Assembly: GCA_017526905.1 (NCBI GenBank)
Contig: JAFXQT010000013.1
Coordinates: forward strand, 1-45,635
Direction: 5' to 3'
Length of the DNA stretch: 45,635 nucleotides
Origin: Bacteroidaceae bacterium
GTDB lineage: Bacteria; Bacteroidota; Bacteroidia; Bacteroidales; Bacteroidaceae
Shown here: positions 16,201 through 24,800 of the stretch, one piece after another
Numbering within the stretch: position 1 is the stretch's first letter
Layout: every line of letters starts with the position of its first letter
The notes under the pieces: model-generated
What the model was told of the DNA's origin: nothing
Database searches by the model: none
The model's input: the letters and a program-made list of their open reading frames with translations, nothing else
Made by a program: the position numbers and the translations under genes

Positions 16201-19200
16201 GCATCTTCCCCGTCAGCGTGCGCATGAGCCACTACAACGAGTACATGAAGGCCGAACAGCCAGTCCTCTTCGACTTGGTCAATAACACCAGCACGCCCGC
16301 TTCATACAGCTTCTTCCACGAGGCGGAGTTCACCTTCGATGTCAGGCTGAACACTGCCGACTCCGCCAATATCGACAACGTCCTGCTCTACGTCTACATG
16401 AACGGTGACCAGCGCCGCATTCTGCTCCCCAAGTACAACAAACAGACGGGCTCCTGGATAGCCACCGACATCTTTAACTCAACCGGTCTGCCCTCCACCG
16501 TGCGCGTCGTGGTCGAAGAACACGCGCCCAAGATTATCAGCGAAAAGACCATCAGCGAGCTCGTACACTACCTCGACAACATGTATGACGAATACGTGGC
16601 CGAGGACACGGAGACCAAGCGCATCATCGCCGACGTGGAGCGCACCACACCCGGCACGGATGAGGGCGACGAGGCCCTGCGCCAGCTGATGATCCACTCC
16701 GGCATCAACCCAGACCTGGTGCGGACGGACGACACCCTGCCCGACACGCCCGAGGCCCAGAGCCAGTGGAATCAGGAGATGGACCAGGCCCTTTCCGCCA
16801 TCGATGCCGCCCTCAGCGGCTATGACAAGCTCCAGGCCGAAGGCTTCTTCGATGTCAGCCGCACCCCCTACAACCAGCTGGGCAACGTCCTCGGCGGTTA
16901 CACCTTCTCCAAGCTCTCCGCCGCCGCACGCCAGTACTATGCCGCACGCGCTAAAGGCATGGCCCCCGCCGCCACCCCAGACCAAGAGGAATATGAAATG
17001 ACCCTCGAAAACGGCTCGCACATCTATTACCGCCTGAGTGATAACGGCTACGTCATCACCATCCCTGATGAGGACCTGCAAATCACCTGCAACTACGATG
17101 CCATCAACCCCGAGGTCAAAGCCGCCATCCGCCAGCTCAGGCAGGCACAGCGCCAGCTCGAAGCCCTCAGCCGTGTGCCCCTCTACGCACGCGATGCCGG
17201 ATTCATCGACGAAATATCCAGCATCCTGGACAAAGTAGGAGCCGCCATCCTGAAAGTATCCTCCGAAATCGATCTCCTCAAACAGCGGCTCGACGATATC
17301 GTCAAGGCCGAACGCATCATCTGCGAGGGCTGCATCAACGAGATACAGCAAGCCACACAGGCCGGATGGGACAAGTTCTGGAAAGCCAACTCCAAATGGG
17401 TCAACAACGACAAGTTCATCGTCATGCGCGCCAAGGCCGCCGTCGCCCTCGAGAAGATACAAGGCCTCCGCAAGGCCAAGGGATACCTCGAAAAAGCAGC
17501 CAAGGGACTCGGCAACATCGGCATGGTTCTCAACGTCGTCGGACTCATCTCTGACGGAAACGACATCATCGAGTCCGGCTCCAAGCTTATCGAGCTCTAC
17601 TACTCCATACCTGATCCCTGCAAGAACGAACAGGCCAAGGCCGATGCCATTGCCAACTCCATCGCGGGCTGGGGCGCAGCACGCTTGGTACAGAAAGGCT
17701 ATTCCTTTATCAACAACGCCCTCTCAGTGGCCGCCACCATCGCAGGCGTCGCCTCTGCCGGAGCCACCGGCGGACTCGGCACCGTGGCAGGCGTAGCCCT
17801 CTCGGCAGGCATCAGCCTGGCCAACTACATCGGCAACAAAGTGGCCGACAACTACTGGAACAAATGGATCAAGGACTGGGAGCGCGACATCAACGCCCTC
17901 AAGTGCGACTCCGTACCCTGCCAGAAGAAAATCAGTTTCGACCTGGATAACGAGTTCGGCATGATTGGCGGCGCCTCCTCAGGCAACGGCGGCAGCCCAA
18001 CCCCCAATCCCTGTGGCGACGACAAATGCCAGAAAGCACGCTCCGGCGGCAACTCACCAGGCCAATGTCCTGGCCCCCCGCCACCTCCTGGCCCCAAAAC
18101 CACACCCATCCTCGACCCCTCCGGCTATGTCTATGAGGCCGTTGGCTCCAACCGCGTGCCCGACGCCCTCACCAGCATCTTCTACAAAGACCTGTACGAG
18201 GACATGTATGGCGACACCCATGAGCGGACTGTCATGTGGGATGCCGAGAATTTCGACCAGGTCAACCCCATGCTCACCGACGAGAACGGCGAATACGGAT
18301 GGGACGTGCCAGCCGGTTTGTGGCAGGTGCGCGTGGTCAAGGACGGCTACCTCACCACCGAGTCCGAGTGGCTGCCTGTGCCGCCGCCACAGCTCGATGT
18401 CAACCTGGAACTGCAACAGCCCTCTGCACCCGTCGTGCAGCGCGTAGTGGCCACCGAGCAGGGTGTGGACCTGCGCTTTGACAAGTACATGAAGCCCGCC
18501 CACCTCACCACCGACAACATCTTCCTCACCCTGGGCGGCCAGAAGCTGGAAGGAACCCTGCGCCTCATGGATGCCGAGTACACACCCGACTCCACCCGCA
18601 CCTTCGCACGCCGCGTCATGTTCATACCCGCCCAGCCGCTCAAGATGAACCAGCAGGTGCGCCTCACCGTCAAGGCCGGCATCGAGAGCTATGCCAACGT
18701 AGGCATGGTCAACGACTACACCCAGGAGTTCGACGTCCAGCAGCAAGTCAGTGAGCTGGTAGCCGACAGCGTGGTCGGCATCCTGCACGGCGATCAGTAC
18801 ACCCTCACCGTCAGCGCCCTGCCTGCCGCCGTGGCCCGTGGCAAGAAGGTCACCGTCCGTTCCCTCAACCCCGACATCGCCTCTATCGCCGCCACCCAGC
18901 TCACCCTGGATCAGAACGGGCAGGCCACCGTCACCATCCAAGGCCGCGGCTACGGCACCACCGCCGTGCGCCTTTCCCTTGCCGATGATCCCGACGTGCA
19001 GACACTCACCGTCGTAGGCGTCAAGGACGCCGATGACCTCATCGCTCGCAAGCCTACCGCCTCGCGCATCAGCGGCACAGAAGTGCTCTATGGCTCATAC
19101 GTCAGGCTCACCACTCAGACACCAGGTGCCGTCATCTATTACACCACCGACGGCTCCTGCCCCTGCGACAGCCCTGACCGCCAGCGCTATGATGGCCCCG

Positions 19201-19460
19201 TCCCCGTGCTCAGCGACCTTACCCTCAAAGCCATCGCCGTGGCACCTGGCTATGCCGATAGCGACGTGGCCACCTTCACCTACAAAGTGAAGTACGACCC
19301 AGAGGGCATCAATGACCTTTCCGTCGGCGATTCGCCCATGGACAACATCGTCTTCGACCTCCAGGGCCGCATCGTCGGCACCCCGTCAGCCTCCCGTCAG
19401 CCTGCGTCCCTCAAGCCCGGCATCTACATCAGGAACCACCGCAAGTTCCTCGTCCGCTGA
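13218..19460 (+). CDS. Giant multidomain secreted protein with type IX secretion tail
   Basis: This 2080-residue protein begins with signal peptide MKRLLSTLLLCLVASTTALFAQQ. Residues about 20-300 contain a short LRR_5-like part (VYIGSEAFKG). Beta-rich Ig/carboxypeptidase-regulatory-like modules run from about 305 to 1100. An alpha-helical, charged region (about 1105-1460) leads into a Gly/Ala-rich hydrophobic stretch (about 1500-1545) and a Cys-containing linker with PGPPPPPGP near 1617. A carboxypeptidase-regulatory-like domain opening DPSGYVYEAVGSNR spans about 1630-1735. Further beta domains, a chitobiase C-terminal-like domain (about 1945-2030, VIYYTTDGSCP) and the tail VFDLQGRIVG ... LKPGIYIRNHRKFLVR follow. 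It is probably an extracellular or surface-anchored structural or binding protein; no catalytic motif was found. It is apparently the second gene of an operon after the LRR protein. Confidence 0.8.
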   Translation: MKRLLSTLLLCLVASTTALFAQQRHTLTLRTSPQGLSDYTIMARDSYGFTYKSGHVFQIVTGDRVSVSLNHLVTGWKVREWRATEGHVELDVSGNSVYLNMPDEDVTLTLILDYNPDNPDNPMPNGWYPDDGKLVIDYLNEKYFNEWFNKLLTDKDYELVTSVIVGGRQNYGESDVLSRLTPEKFPSLRRVDISRTENNSSTDNIRLYDAKNRPWEELLLPPSTVYIGSEAFKGTFLNELTVFAATPPQLGYREERDAQGNMVRIQNAFPTTAGMKVFVPAEALPLYQADPLWKDFELEPIVEDAANLSVNVQAPGGDMSPYFGMRLEIRDVKNLYSRVMLIGNRTNYPFMTLPKYTSYDVRLLSRTGSVVAQAQNVRLEEEDISVTLTGLRRPCALQLALSDGTAAVAADKYQCLWTDSEGRILGRGNNIDGILEDEPLQAVLILTDQALKATFRERDTISVTPNPQQPVLSYQLKPIPTHRLTTVVKRADGQFFGRQTATVTIHRSGSGELVRQLSFSQLMSSGGLTSGLLEPLPEGEYEVTASVDVANMGTVTRHLSLYADQTLNFELAEARGSSVSLKWTHHGVGADGAADAGRQMQPTQAAITLRDLTNGRNLTDFSFTPNGNLRLQELLEPGTTVELTLGNRGGSQFAPAVLSAEADAEGNLSYDVQTSDYGTLRVSFTGSECSRVSVRVYDAQGALVSSGNAAATVKDIPLLPDGTYTVVLMEGGTMANAMSTLADVEKFLTDGTDYVAQQVRIGSGIRTQAEFLTVPAMSSNARLYTDEAATRVSPKKQSVTIGTYQTISAKVSFRPEYRGRISQLKAVFTLPDSVNFIDGSLIVDNSQVDYTRNGQQVTVPLVENRLLRFCLVPHAVGEQTVSARITFQLDGTNCEQPLPVTSFTANAASISVVSPSASKEVKVIGTALPQVPVTVFVNDQKAGTTTSNIYGEWNMVVSLTDAHNMDEYTVYAQFAGNDDYLLKTEPKTVVYDRNCIFPVSVRMSHYNEYMKAEQPVLFDLVNNTSTPASYSFFHEAEFTFDVRLNTADSANIDNVLLYVYMNGDQRRILLPKYNKQTGSWIATDIFNSTGLPSTVRVVVEEHAPKIISEKTISELVHYLDNMYDEYVAEDTETKRIIADVERTTPGTDEGDEALRQLMIHSGINPDLVRTDDTLPDTPEAQSQWNQEMDQALSAIDAALSGYDKLQAEGFFDVSRTPYNQLGNVLGGYTFSKLSAAARQYYAARAKGMAPAATPDQEEYEMTLENGSHIYYRLSDNGYVITIPDEDLQITCNYDAINPEVKAAIRQLRQAQRQLEALSRVPLYARDAGFIDEISSILDKVGAAILKVSSEIDLLKQRLDDIVKAERIICEGCINEIQQATQAGWDKFWKANSKWVNNDKFIVMRAKAAVALEKIQGLRKAKGYLEKAAKGLGNIGMVLNVVGLISDGNDIIESGSKLIELYYSIPDPCKNEQAKADAIANSIAGWGAARLVQKGYSFINNALSVAATIAGVASAGATGGLGTVAGVALSAGISLANYIGNKVADNYWNKWIKDWERDINALKCDSVPCQKKISFDLDNEFGMIGGASSGNGGSPTPNPCGDDKCQKARSGGNSPGQCPGPPPPPGPKTTPILDPSGYVYEAVGSNRVPDALTSIFYKDLYEDMYGDTHERTVMWDAENFDQVNPMLTDENGEYGWDVPAGLWQVRVVKDGYLTTESEWLPVPPPQLDVNLELQQPSAPVVQRVVATEQGVDLRFDKYMKPAHLTTDNIFLTLGGQKLEGTLRLMDAEYTPDSTRTFARRVMFIPAQPLKMNQQVRLTVKAGIESYANVGMVNDYTQEFDVQQQVSELVADSVVGILHGDQYTLTVSALPAAVARGKKVTVRSLNPDIASIAATQLTLDQNGQATVTIQGRGYGTTAVRLSLADDPDVQTLTVVGVKDADDLIARKPTASRISGTEVLYGSYVRLTTQTPGAVIYYTTDGSCPCDSPDRQRYDGPVPVLSDLTLKAIAVAPGYADSDVATFTYKVKYDPEGINDLSVGDSPMDNIVFDLQGRIVGTPSASRQPASLKPGIYIRNHRKFLVR

Positions 19461-19480
19461 TGCCGCGCGCGTATATGCAA

Positions 19481-19515
19481 AGCCCCCGCAACACTGTGGT
19501 GATGTTGCGGGGGCT
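19481..19515 (+). terminator. Strong hairpin terminator after the giant protein gene
   Basis: A perfect 12-bp stem (agcccccgcaac with gttgcgggggct) with loop actgtggtgat starts 21 bp after the stop codon. No long U-run follows. The nearest gene beyond is convergent, so it may act in both directions. It resembles the hairpins at 25848-25882 and 37689-37721. Confidence 0.7.
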
Positions 19516-19560
19516 GTTCAGTTCACACGGCTTGGCCTCATGTGGATGGGGAGTCTGGTC

Positions 19561-19682
19561 AGCGAGGGCTTGTCGGGATAAGACCTACGTCTTCAGCCTG
19601 CAAGCCGTACGTCTTCAGCCTGCAAGCCGTACGTCTTCAGCCTGCCTTGCCTACGTCTTCGCACATCGGGTGCTGGCGCTGG
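19561..19682 (+). repeat. Interspersed repeat, long copy with internal 22-bp units
   Basis: It starts and ends like the copy at 9203-9277. In between, the unit caagccgtacgtcttcagcc plus tg occurs twice in tandem, after a first partial unit. This fits unit expansion by slippage or recombination. It lies between the giant protein gene and the convergent MFS gene, with no coding function seen. Confidence 0.8.
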
Positions 19683-19735
19683 TGGCTGTGTGGGCCAGTA
19701 GCATGGCGCGGAGCTGGAGGGGTGGGGGGATGATG

Positions 19736-19917
19736 AAACTGCCAAAACTGCCAAACTGCCAAAGTGAAACGGGCTTTTTGCTGTATTTATGGGTAATATA
19801 TTTGTTATCAATTAAATATACCACATATATCCAAGTTGATAAATAGATGTTCCGAAAGCGAATTCTAAAGTGGCACTATTGGCAGTTTGGCAGTTTTGGC
19901 AGTTTTGGCAGTTTTGG
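19736..19917. repeat. Inverted arms of a short tandem repeat around an AT-rich core
   Basis: The left arm (19736-19764) is built of actgccaaa-type units. The right arm (19879-19917) is built of ttggcagtt-type units, the reverse complement. The intervening 114 bp is AT-rich and holds a smaller ttatcaa/ttgataa inverted repeat. The whole could fold into a long hairpin, or serve as an inversion or recombination site. No open frame of interest is present. Confidence 0.65.
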
Positions 19918-19984
19918 ATAATAAAGGAGGTGAAGGAGTTCATTGCCCCCTTCACCTCCTACTCGATAGTTCTTTAGTCCGGTC

Positions 19985-21610
19985 TTATCCTTCCTTGATG
20001 TTGGGCTCTTCCAAGCCCAGTCCCTTCTTCTTATCCACCACTTTCAGCACCAGCCCCAGCACCAGGGCGCACACGCCCAGGGCGGCCAGCATCACCAGCG
20101 GGGCGGTGTAGTTGTACTGTGTGGGGTCGGTCACGCCGGGATTGGTCTTGTCCAGCACCTTGCCGATGAGCAGCGGGAACAGCCACAGGCCGATGTTCTG
20201 AATCCAGAAGATCAGGGCGTAGGCCGAACCGATCACCTTGGCATCCACCAGCTTAGGCACGCTGGGCCACAGCGAGGCCGGCACCAGCGAGAACGAGGCT
20301 CCCAGCACCAGAATGGTCAGGTAGGCTATGCAGATGCCGCCCACCGCATTGCCCTTGAAGGCGGGCAGAACGAAGGCGAAGGTCAGATGGCAGGCAATGA
20401 GCAGCAGCGAACCCAGCACCAGCATCGAGGCCGCCTTGCCCTTGTGATCCACATAGGCGCCCAGGATGGGCGTGATCAGCACTGCCAGCAGCGGGAACAC
20501 CGCAAACACCGTCTCGGCGCTCTGCCGCATGTAGCCCATGTAGCAGTAGGCCACCAGCGCGGCAATGCTCAAGCCCAGCAGACCGTACTTGCTGCTGGCC
20601 CGCTTCTGGAAGTTGCTGGCAAAGCCGGCGGCAGCCACGATAAGCATGATGATGTACTGCACGTACGTTACCTCCTGGCTGGCCCAGAACGAGTCGGCAG
20701 CCGGAGCCGTCAGCGTCAGGTTGCACTGCAGCATGTTCACGGCATACTTCTGGAAGGGGAAGATGGCCGAGTAATACAGCACGCATAGCAGTGCCACCAA
20801 CCAGAAACCGCTGGAAGTCAGGATCTGACCTATGTCGCTGATGCGGAAGGGGTCGTCCTTCTCCTCGGCCTCGCCCGTCTGTGCGTCGAGCTTGCGGTCC
20901 ATGAAGAAATATACAATGGTCATGATCAGCGCAATGCACATCAGTACCACGCCGAAGGCCACCGAGCGACTCACACTCACCACCCCGCCCAGACGGGCAA
21001 AGAAGGGCGAGAAAATCATCACCGTGGCCACGCCCAGGCGTGCCAACGCCATCTCCGAACCCATGGCCAGCGCCATCTCGCGGCCCTTGAACCACTTCAC
21101 AATTCCGCGGCTTACGGTGATGCCGGCCATCTCACAGCCGCAGCCGAACACCATGAAGCCGCAGGCGGCAAATTTGGCCGAGGCAGGCATGCCCTCGTAG
21201 AAGGGGCTCACGCCCAGCTCGTCGAACACCGGTATGTAGTTCAGGTGTGTGTTGAACCAAGTCTCCAGCCCGCTGCCCATGAAGGCATCGCTCACGGCAT
21301 ACCATTTAATAATAGCGCCCACCAGCATCACGGCGGCCGAGAGCACAGCAGTGAAGCGCACGCCCATCTTATCCAGGATAATGCCGGCAAAAATCAGGAA
21401 GAAGGCAAACACGTTGAGGAACACCTCCGAACCCTGCATGGTGCCAAAGGCGGTGGAGTCCCATCCGCGCTCGGACAGCATCAGGTCCTTGATGGGCGAG
21501 AGGATATCCATGAAGATGTAGCTACAGAACATGGCCAAGGCCAGCAGCAGCAGGGCCGTCCAGCGCATGGCAGCCGAATCGCGTAGCGTTTTCTGAATTG
21601 TTTGTGTCAT
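19985..21610 (-). CDS. Major facilitator superfamily transporter
   Basis: The product is 541 residues from the start at 21610 (MTQTIQKTLRDSAAMRW), preferred over a start 30 bp upstream because the first transmembrane helix then follows a short polar leader. About 12 hydrophobic helices are visible (for example MRWTALLLLALAMFCSYIFMDIL and FLNVFAFFLIFAGIILDKMG). The loop motif LDKMGVRFT between helices 2 and 3 resembles the MFS signature, and a charged central loop (MDRKLDAQTGEAEEKDD) separates the halves. The C-terminus is Lys/Glu-rich and cytoplasmic. It is divergent from the GH105-containing gene, each with its own TAnnTTTG box in a shared 251-bp region. Uptake of oligosaccharides released by GH105 is possible, but the substrate cannot be read from sequence. 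Confidence 0.85.
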   Translation of the reverse strand: MTQTIQKTLRDSAAMRWTALLLLALAMFCSYIFMDILSPIKDLMLSERGWDSTAFGTMQGSEVFLNVFAFFLIFAGIILDKMGVRFTAVLSAAVMLVGAIIKWYAVSDAFMGSGLETWFNTHLNYIPVFDELGVSPFYEGMPASAKFAACGFMVFGCGCEMAGITVSRGIVKWFKGREMALAMGSEMALARLGVATVMIFSPFFARLGGVVSVSRSVAFGVVLMCIALIMTIVYFFMDRKLDAQTGEAEEKDDPFRISDIGQILTSSGFWLVALLCVLYYSAIFPFQKYAVNMLQCNLTLTAPAADSFWASQEVTYVQYIIMLIVAAAGFASNFQKRASSKYGLLGLSIAALVAYCYMGYMRQSAETVFAVFPLLAVLITPILGAYVDHKGKAASMLVLGSLLLIACHLTFAFVLPAFKGNAVGGICIAYLTILVLGASFSLVPASLWPSVPKLVDAKVIGSAYALIFWIQNIGLWLFPLLIGKVLDKTNPGVTDPTQYNYTAPLVMLAALGVCALVLGLVLKVVDKKKGLGLEEPNIKEG

Positions 21611-21648
21611 AATAGAAAGGTTTGTTTTGTTTATATTCATTTCGGCTG

Positions 21649-21656
21649 CAAAGGTA
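21649..21656 (-). promoter_or_regulatory. -7 box TACCTTTG upstream of the MFS gene
   Basis: An exact TAnnTTTG match on the minus strand, 39 bp before the MFS start. No clear -33 box. It faces the opposite promoter at 21830 in the divergent region. Confidence 0.5.
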
Positions 21657-21829
21657 TGAATTTATTGCGAACCCCATGCGCCTGCCCGCCTTTTTTTGTG
21701 CCTTTCTGCAAAAACGAGCCCCTAAGATTGTTCTGCCTGCTCCCCTCCCAATATCGACTTCTCCTGTCAGAATTACCGAAAAGAAAGTTAAAAAGGGATG
21801 CATTCTGTTATGGTTTACGGTATGTTTGT

Positions 21830-21837
21830 TATCTTTG
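21830..21837 (+). promoter_or_regulatory. -7 box TATCTTTG upstream of the DUF4861-GH105 gene
   Basis: An exact TAnnTTTG match 24 bp before the ATG at 21862. It supports that ATG over an upstream in-frame ATG at 21622, which would place this promoter inside the coding region. Confidence 0.55.
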
Positions 21838-21861
21838 CCCCAAGACACCCAACACGACTTT

Positions 21862-24800
21862 ATGAAGACATCACTTTTTTTAATGCTGGCCGGACTGGCC
21901 ACCAGCGCATGGGCCGAGGATTATACATTCCGGCTGAAAAATGAACTCGGTTTTGCACGCACAGCAGAAACGGTGGAGGTGGAGATTCCAACGGATATTG
22001 ACCTGAAGGGCAAGCGCCTGGCGGACGAACAGGGGCATGTGCTTCCCTACGAGACATGCGGGCAGCATGGCATCCGCTTCCAGGCGTCTGTGGCCCACGG
22101 CACCACCATGGGGTATGTGCTCACCGACGGCAATGCACCTGCACCCGAAAAACGGACGTATGCCGCCGTGAAGTCGCCCACATCGCGCGCCGACATAGCG
22201 TGGGAGAACGACCGCGCGGCCTTCCGTATGTACTCGTCGGTCCTGTTGGCCAATGAACCTAACACGGGCAACGGCGTGGATCTGTGGGCCAAGAAGAAGG
22301 ACACGCCCGTGGTGGATGCCATGTACGGCCTGTCCAACTATCATGCCGAGAGTGCCTACGGCGTGGATGCCTTTAGCGTGAACGGAAAGAGGCTGGGCTG
22401 CGGAGGCGTGAGCCATGTGGTGAACGGCAAGCTGGTGGTGCACGCGCCCCACGACGAGTGCGTGGTGGAGGAGAACGGTGCGTTACAGAGCCGTTTCCGC
22501 CTGACCTATCATAATTTGGTGGTGGATGGCGTGGCCTATACCAAGACGCTGGATGTGACCACCACGGCCGGTAGCCTGCTGAACAAGGCCACAGTGTGCT
22601 ACACCCCAGTGAACGCAGGCACGGGCAAGCCGCTGAGGCTGGCTGTGGCGCTGTATCAGCACACGGACATGTCGGGCCTGAACCACGGCGGCGTGAGTTA
22701 TGACACGCAGGTGGGGCTGGCCGGTTGGGCCGAAAACAAGAGCGAAGGGTCGGTGACCAGCACCGGTGCCCGCTTCTATCAGGGCTGCTATGTGCCATCG
22801 GCCACAGCGTTGCCCGAAGTGATAGACCACCACTTGTGCGTGTGCGTGGACTACACGCCAGGCACGGAACTGACCTATTACTTTGGTGGTGGCTGGAGCG
22901 CGTTCCCGCAGGGCGAATACACGTGCGACGAGGACTGGTTCGATGCCTTGGACCGTTTCAAGGCGCAAGTGGACTGCCCCCTCACCACGACCTCGTGGGA
23001 CGGACCTCTGCCACAAAAGGACGATGTCATTGCCCTGCTGAACAAGGCCAACCTGTACTGGCAGCAAGGGCATCCCACCCACGGCGATCATTTCTGGAAC
23101 CGTGCTGTGTATCACACTGGCAACATGGAGGCCTATAAGGTGACGGCCGACCCGCAATACCTGGACTACTCGCTGGCCTGGGCCGAGCGCAACCGCTACT
23201 GGGGGCAGACGGGAACCGACAAGAGCCGCTGGAAGTTTAGCTACGGCGAGAGTGCCGACTATGTGCTGTTCGGTGACAACCAGATATGTTTCCAGATCTA
23301 CGCCGACCTGTACAGCCTGCTGGGAGGCGAGGAGAAGATTGCACGTGCCAGAGAGGTGATGGAATATGAAATGAGCACCAGCGAGAGTGGCTACCTGTGG
23401 TGGGTGGACGGACTATATATGGTGATGCCCGTGATGACGAAGCTGTACAATATTACCGGCAACGCGCTCTATTTAGAGAAAATGTACGAGTACTGGCGGT
23501 GGGGCACCGACTTGATGTGGGACGAGGCGGAAGGGCTGTACTACCGCGATGGCAACTACGTCTATCCCAAACACAAAACGGCAGCCGGCGGCAAGGACTT
23601 CTGGGCACGTGGCGACGGCTGGATCTTTGCAGCCTTTGCACGTGTGCTGGACGAACTGCCTGCCGACGACCCGCACCGCCAGGAATATATAGCCTACTAC
23701 CGGCGTATGGCCGAGAGCCTGCGCCAGTGCCAGCGTGTGGATGCTGCGGGCAACGGCTACTGGTGCCGCTCGCTGCTGGACGAAGACTACGCGCCCGGCT
23801 ATGAGACCAGTGGCACGGCGCTGTTCGTGTTTGGCTTTGCATGGGGCATCAACCACGGCATCTTGGACGAAGCCCGCTACGGCCAGGTGCTGCAGCGCGG
23901 GTGGAAATACCTGACCTACGTGGCCCTACAGGCCGACGGAAGGGTGGGCTACGTGCAGCCCATCGGCTCCAACGCTGCTCCCGGCACTTATATCTCGGCC
24001 AGCCAGACGGCCGATTTCGGAGTGGGCGCCTTCCTGTTGGCTGCCTCGGAGATGAGCCGCTATGCAGCCGGCGAGCAGAGCGCCATGCCGATGCGGGTGG
24101 CTGCAGTGGAGCTGGCCGATGCCAACGTGCTGCGCATCGCCTTCAACATGGCACCCGATGCGGAGGGACTGGAGAATGCTGCCCACTACCTGATTGACGG
24201 CGAGCCGGTGCAGGCCGCCGACATAGCATACGACGGGGCCAAGACGGTGGTCATCACCCTGGGCAAGCCCCTGGATTATGGCTGCTACCAGTTCCGTGTG
24301 GAAGGCATCCGAAGCATGGACGGGGCTGAGATTGCCGCCCACGACGTGACGCTGATACGCACCGTGCCGCTGACTCCCAATACCGTAGATATGGCCATCA
24401 CGGCCATCGGCGCACAGAGCGGCAACCCGGCAGCGAACGTAGCCGACGGCAGCTACGGCACCCGGTGGAGCCAGGAGGGCACGGGGCAGTGGCTACAGTT
24501 CGACCTGAAACGGACGGAGCGTGTGGTGGCGGTGGACATTGCTTTCTACCTTGGCGACACGCGCACCAACTATTTCGATATAAAGACCTCGACCGACGGG
24601 CGGTCGTGGACCGATGTGCTGACTAAGCAGCAAAGCAGCGGCTGGACCAGCCAGCTGGAACGTTACCGCCTGCCACAGACGGTGGAGGCCCGCTATGTGC
24701 GTATCTACTGCAACGGAGCCAGCACCACCGCATGGAACAGCATCCTGGAGGCCCGTGTGCGCCTGGAGGACACTGTCGGCGAGGGCTTGGATGTGCCGGA

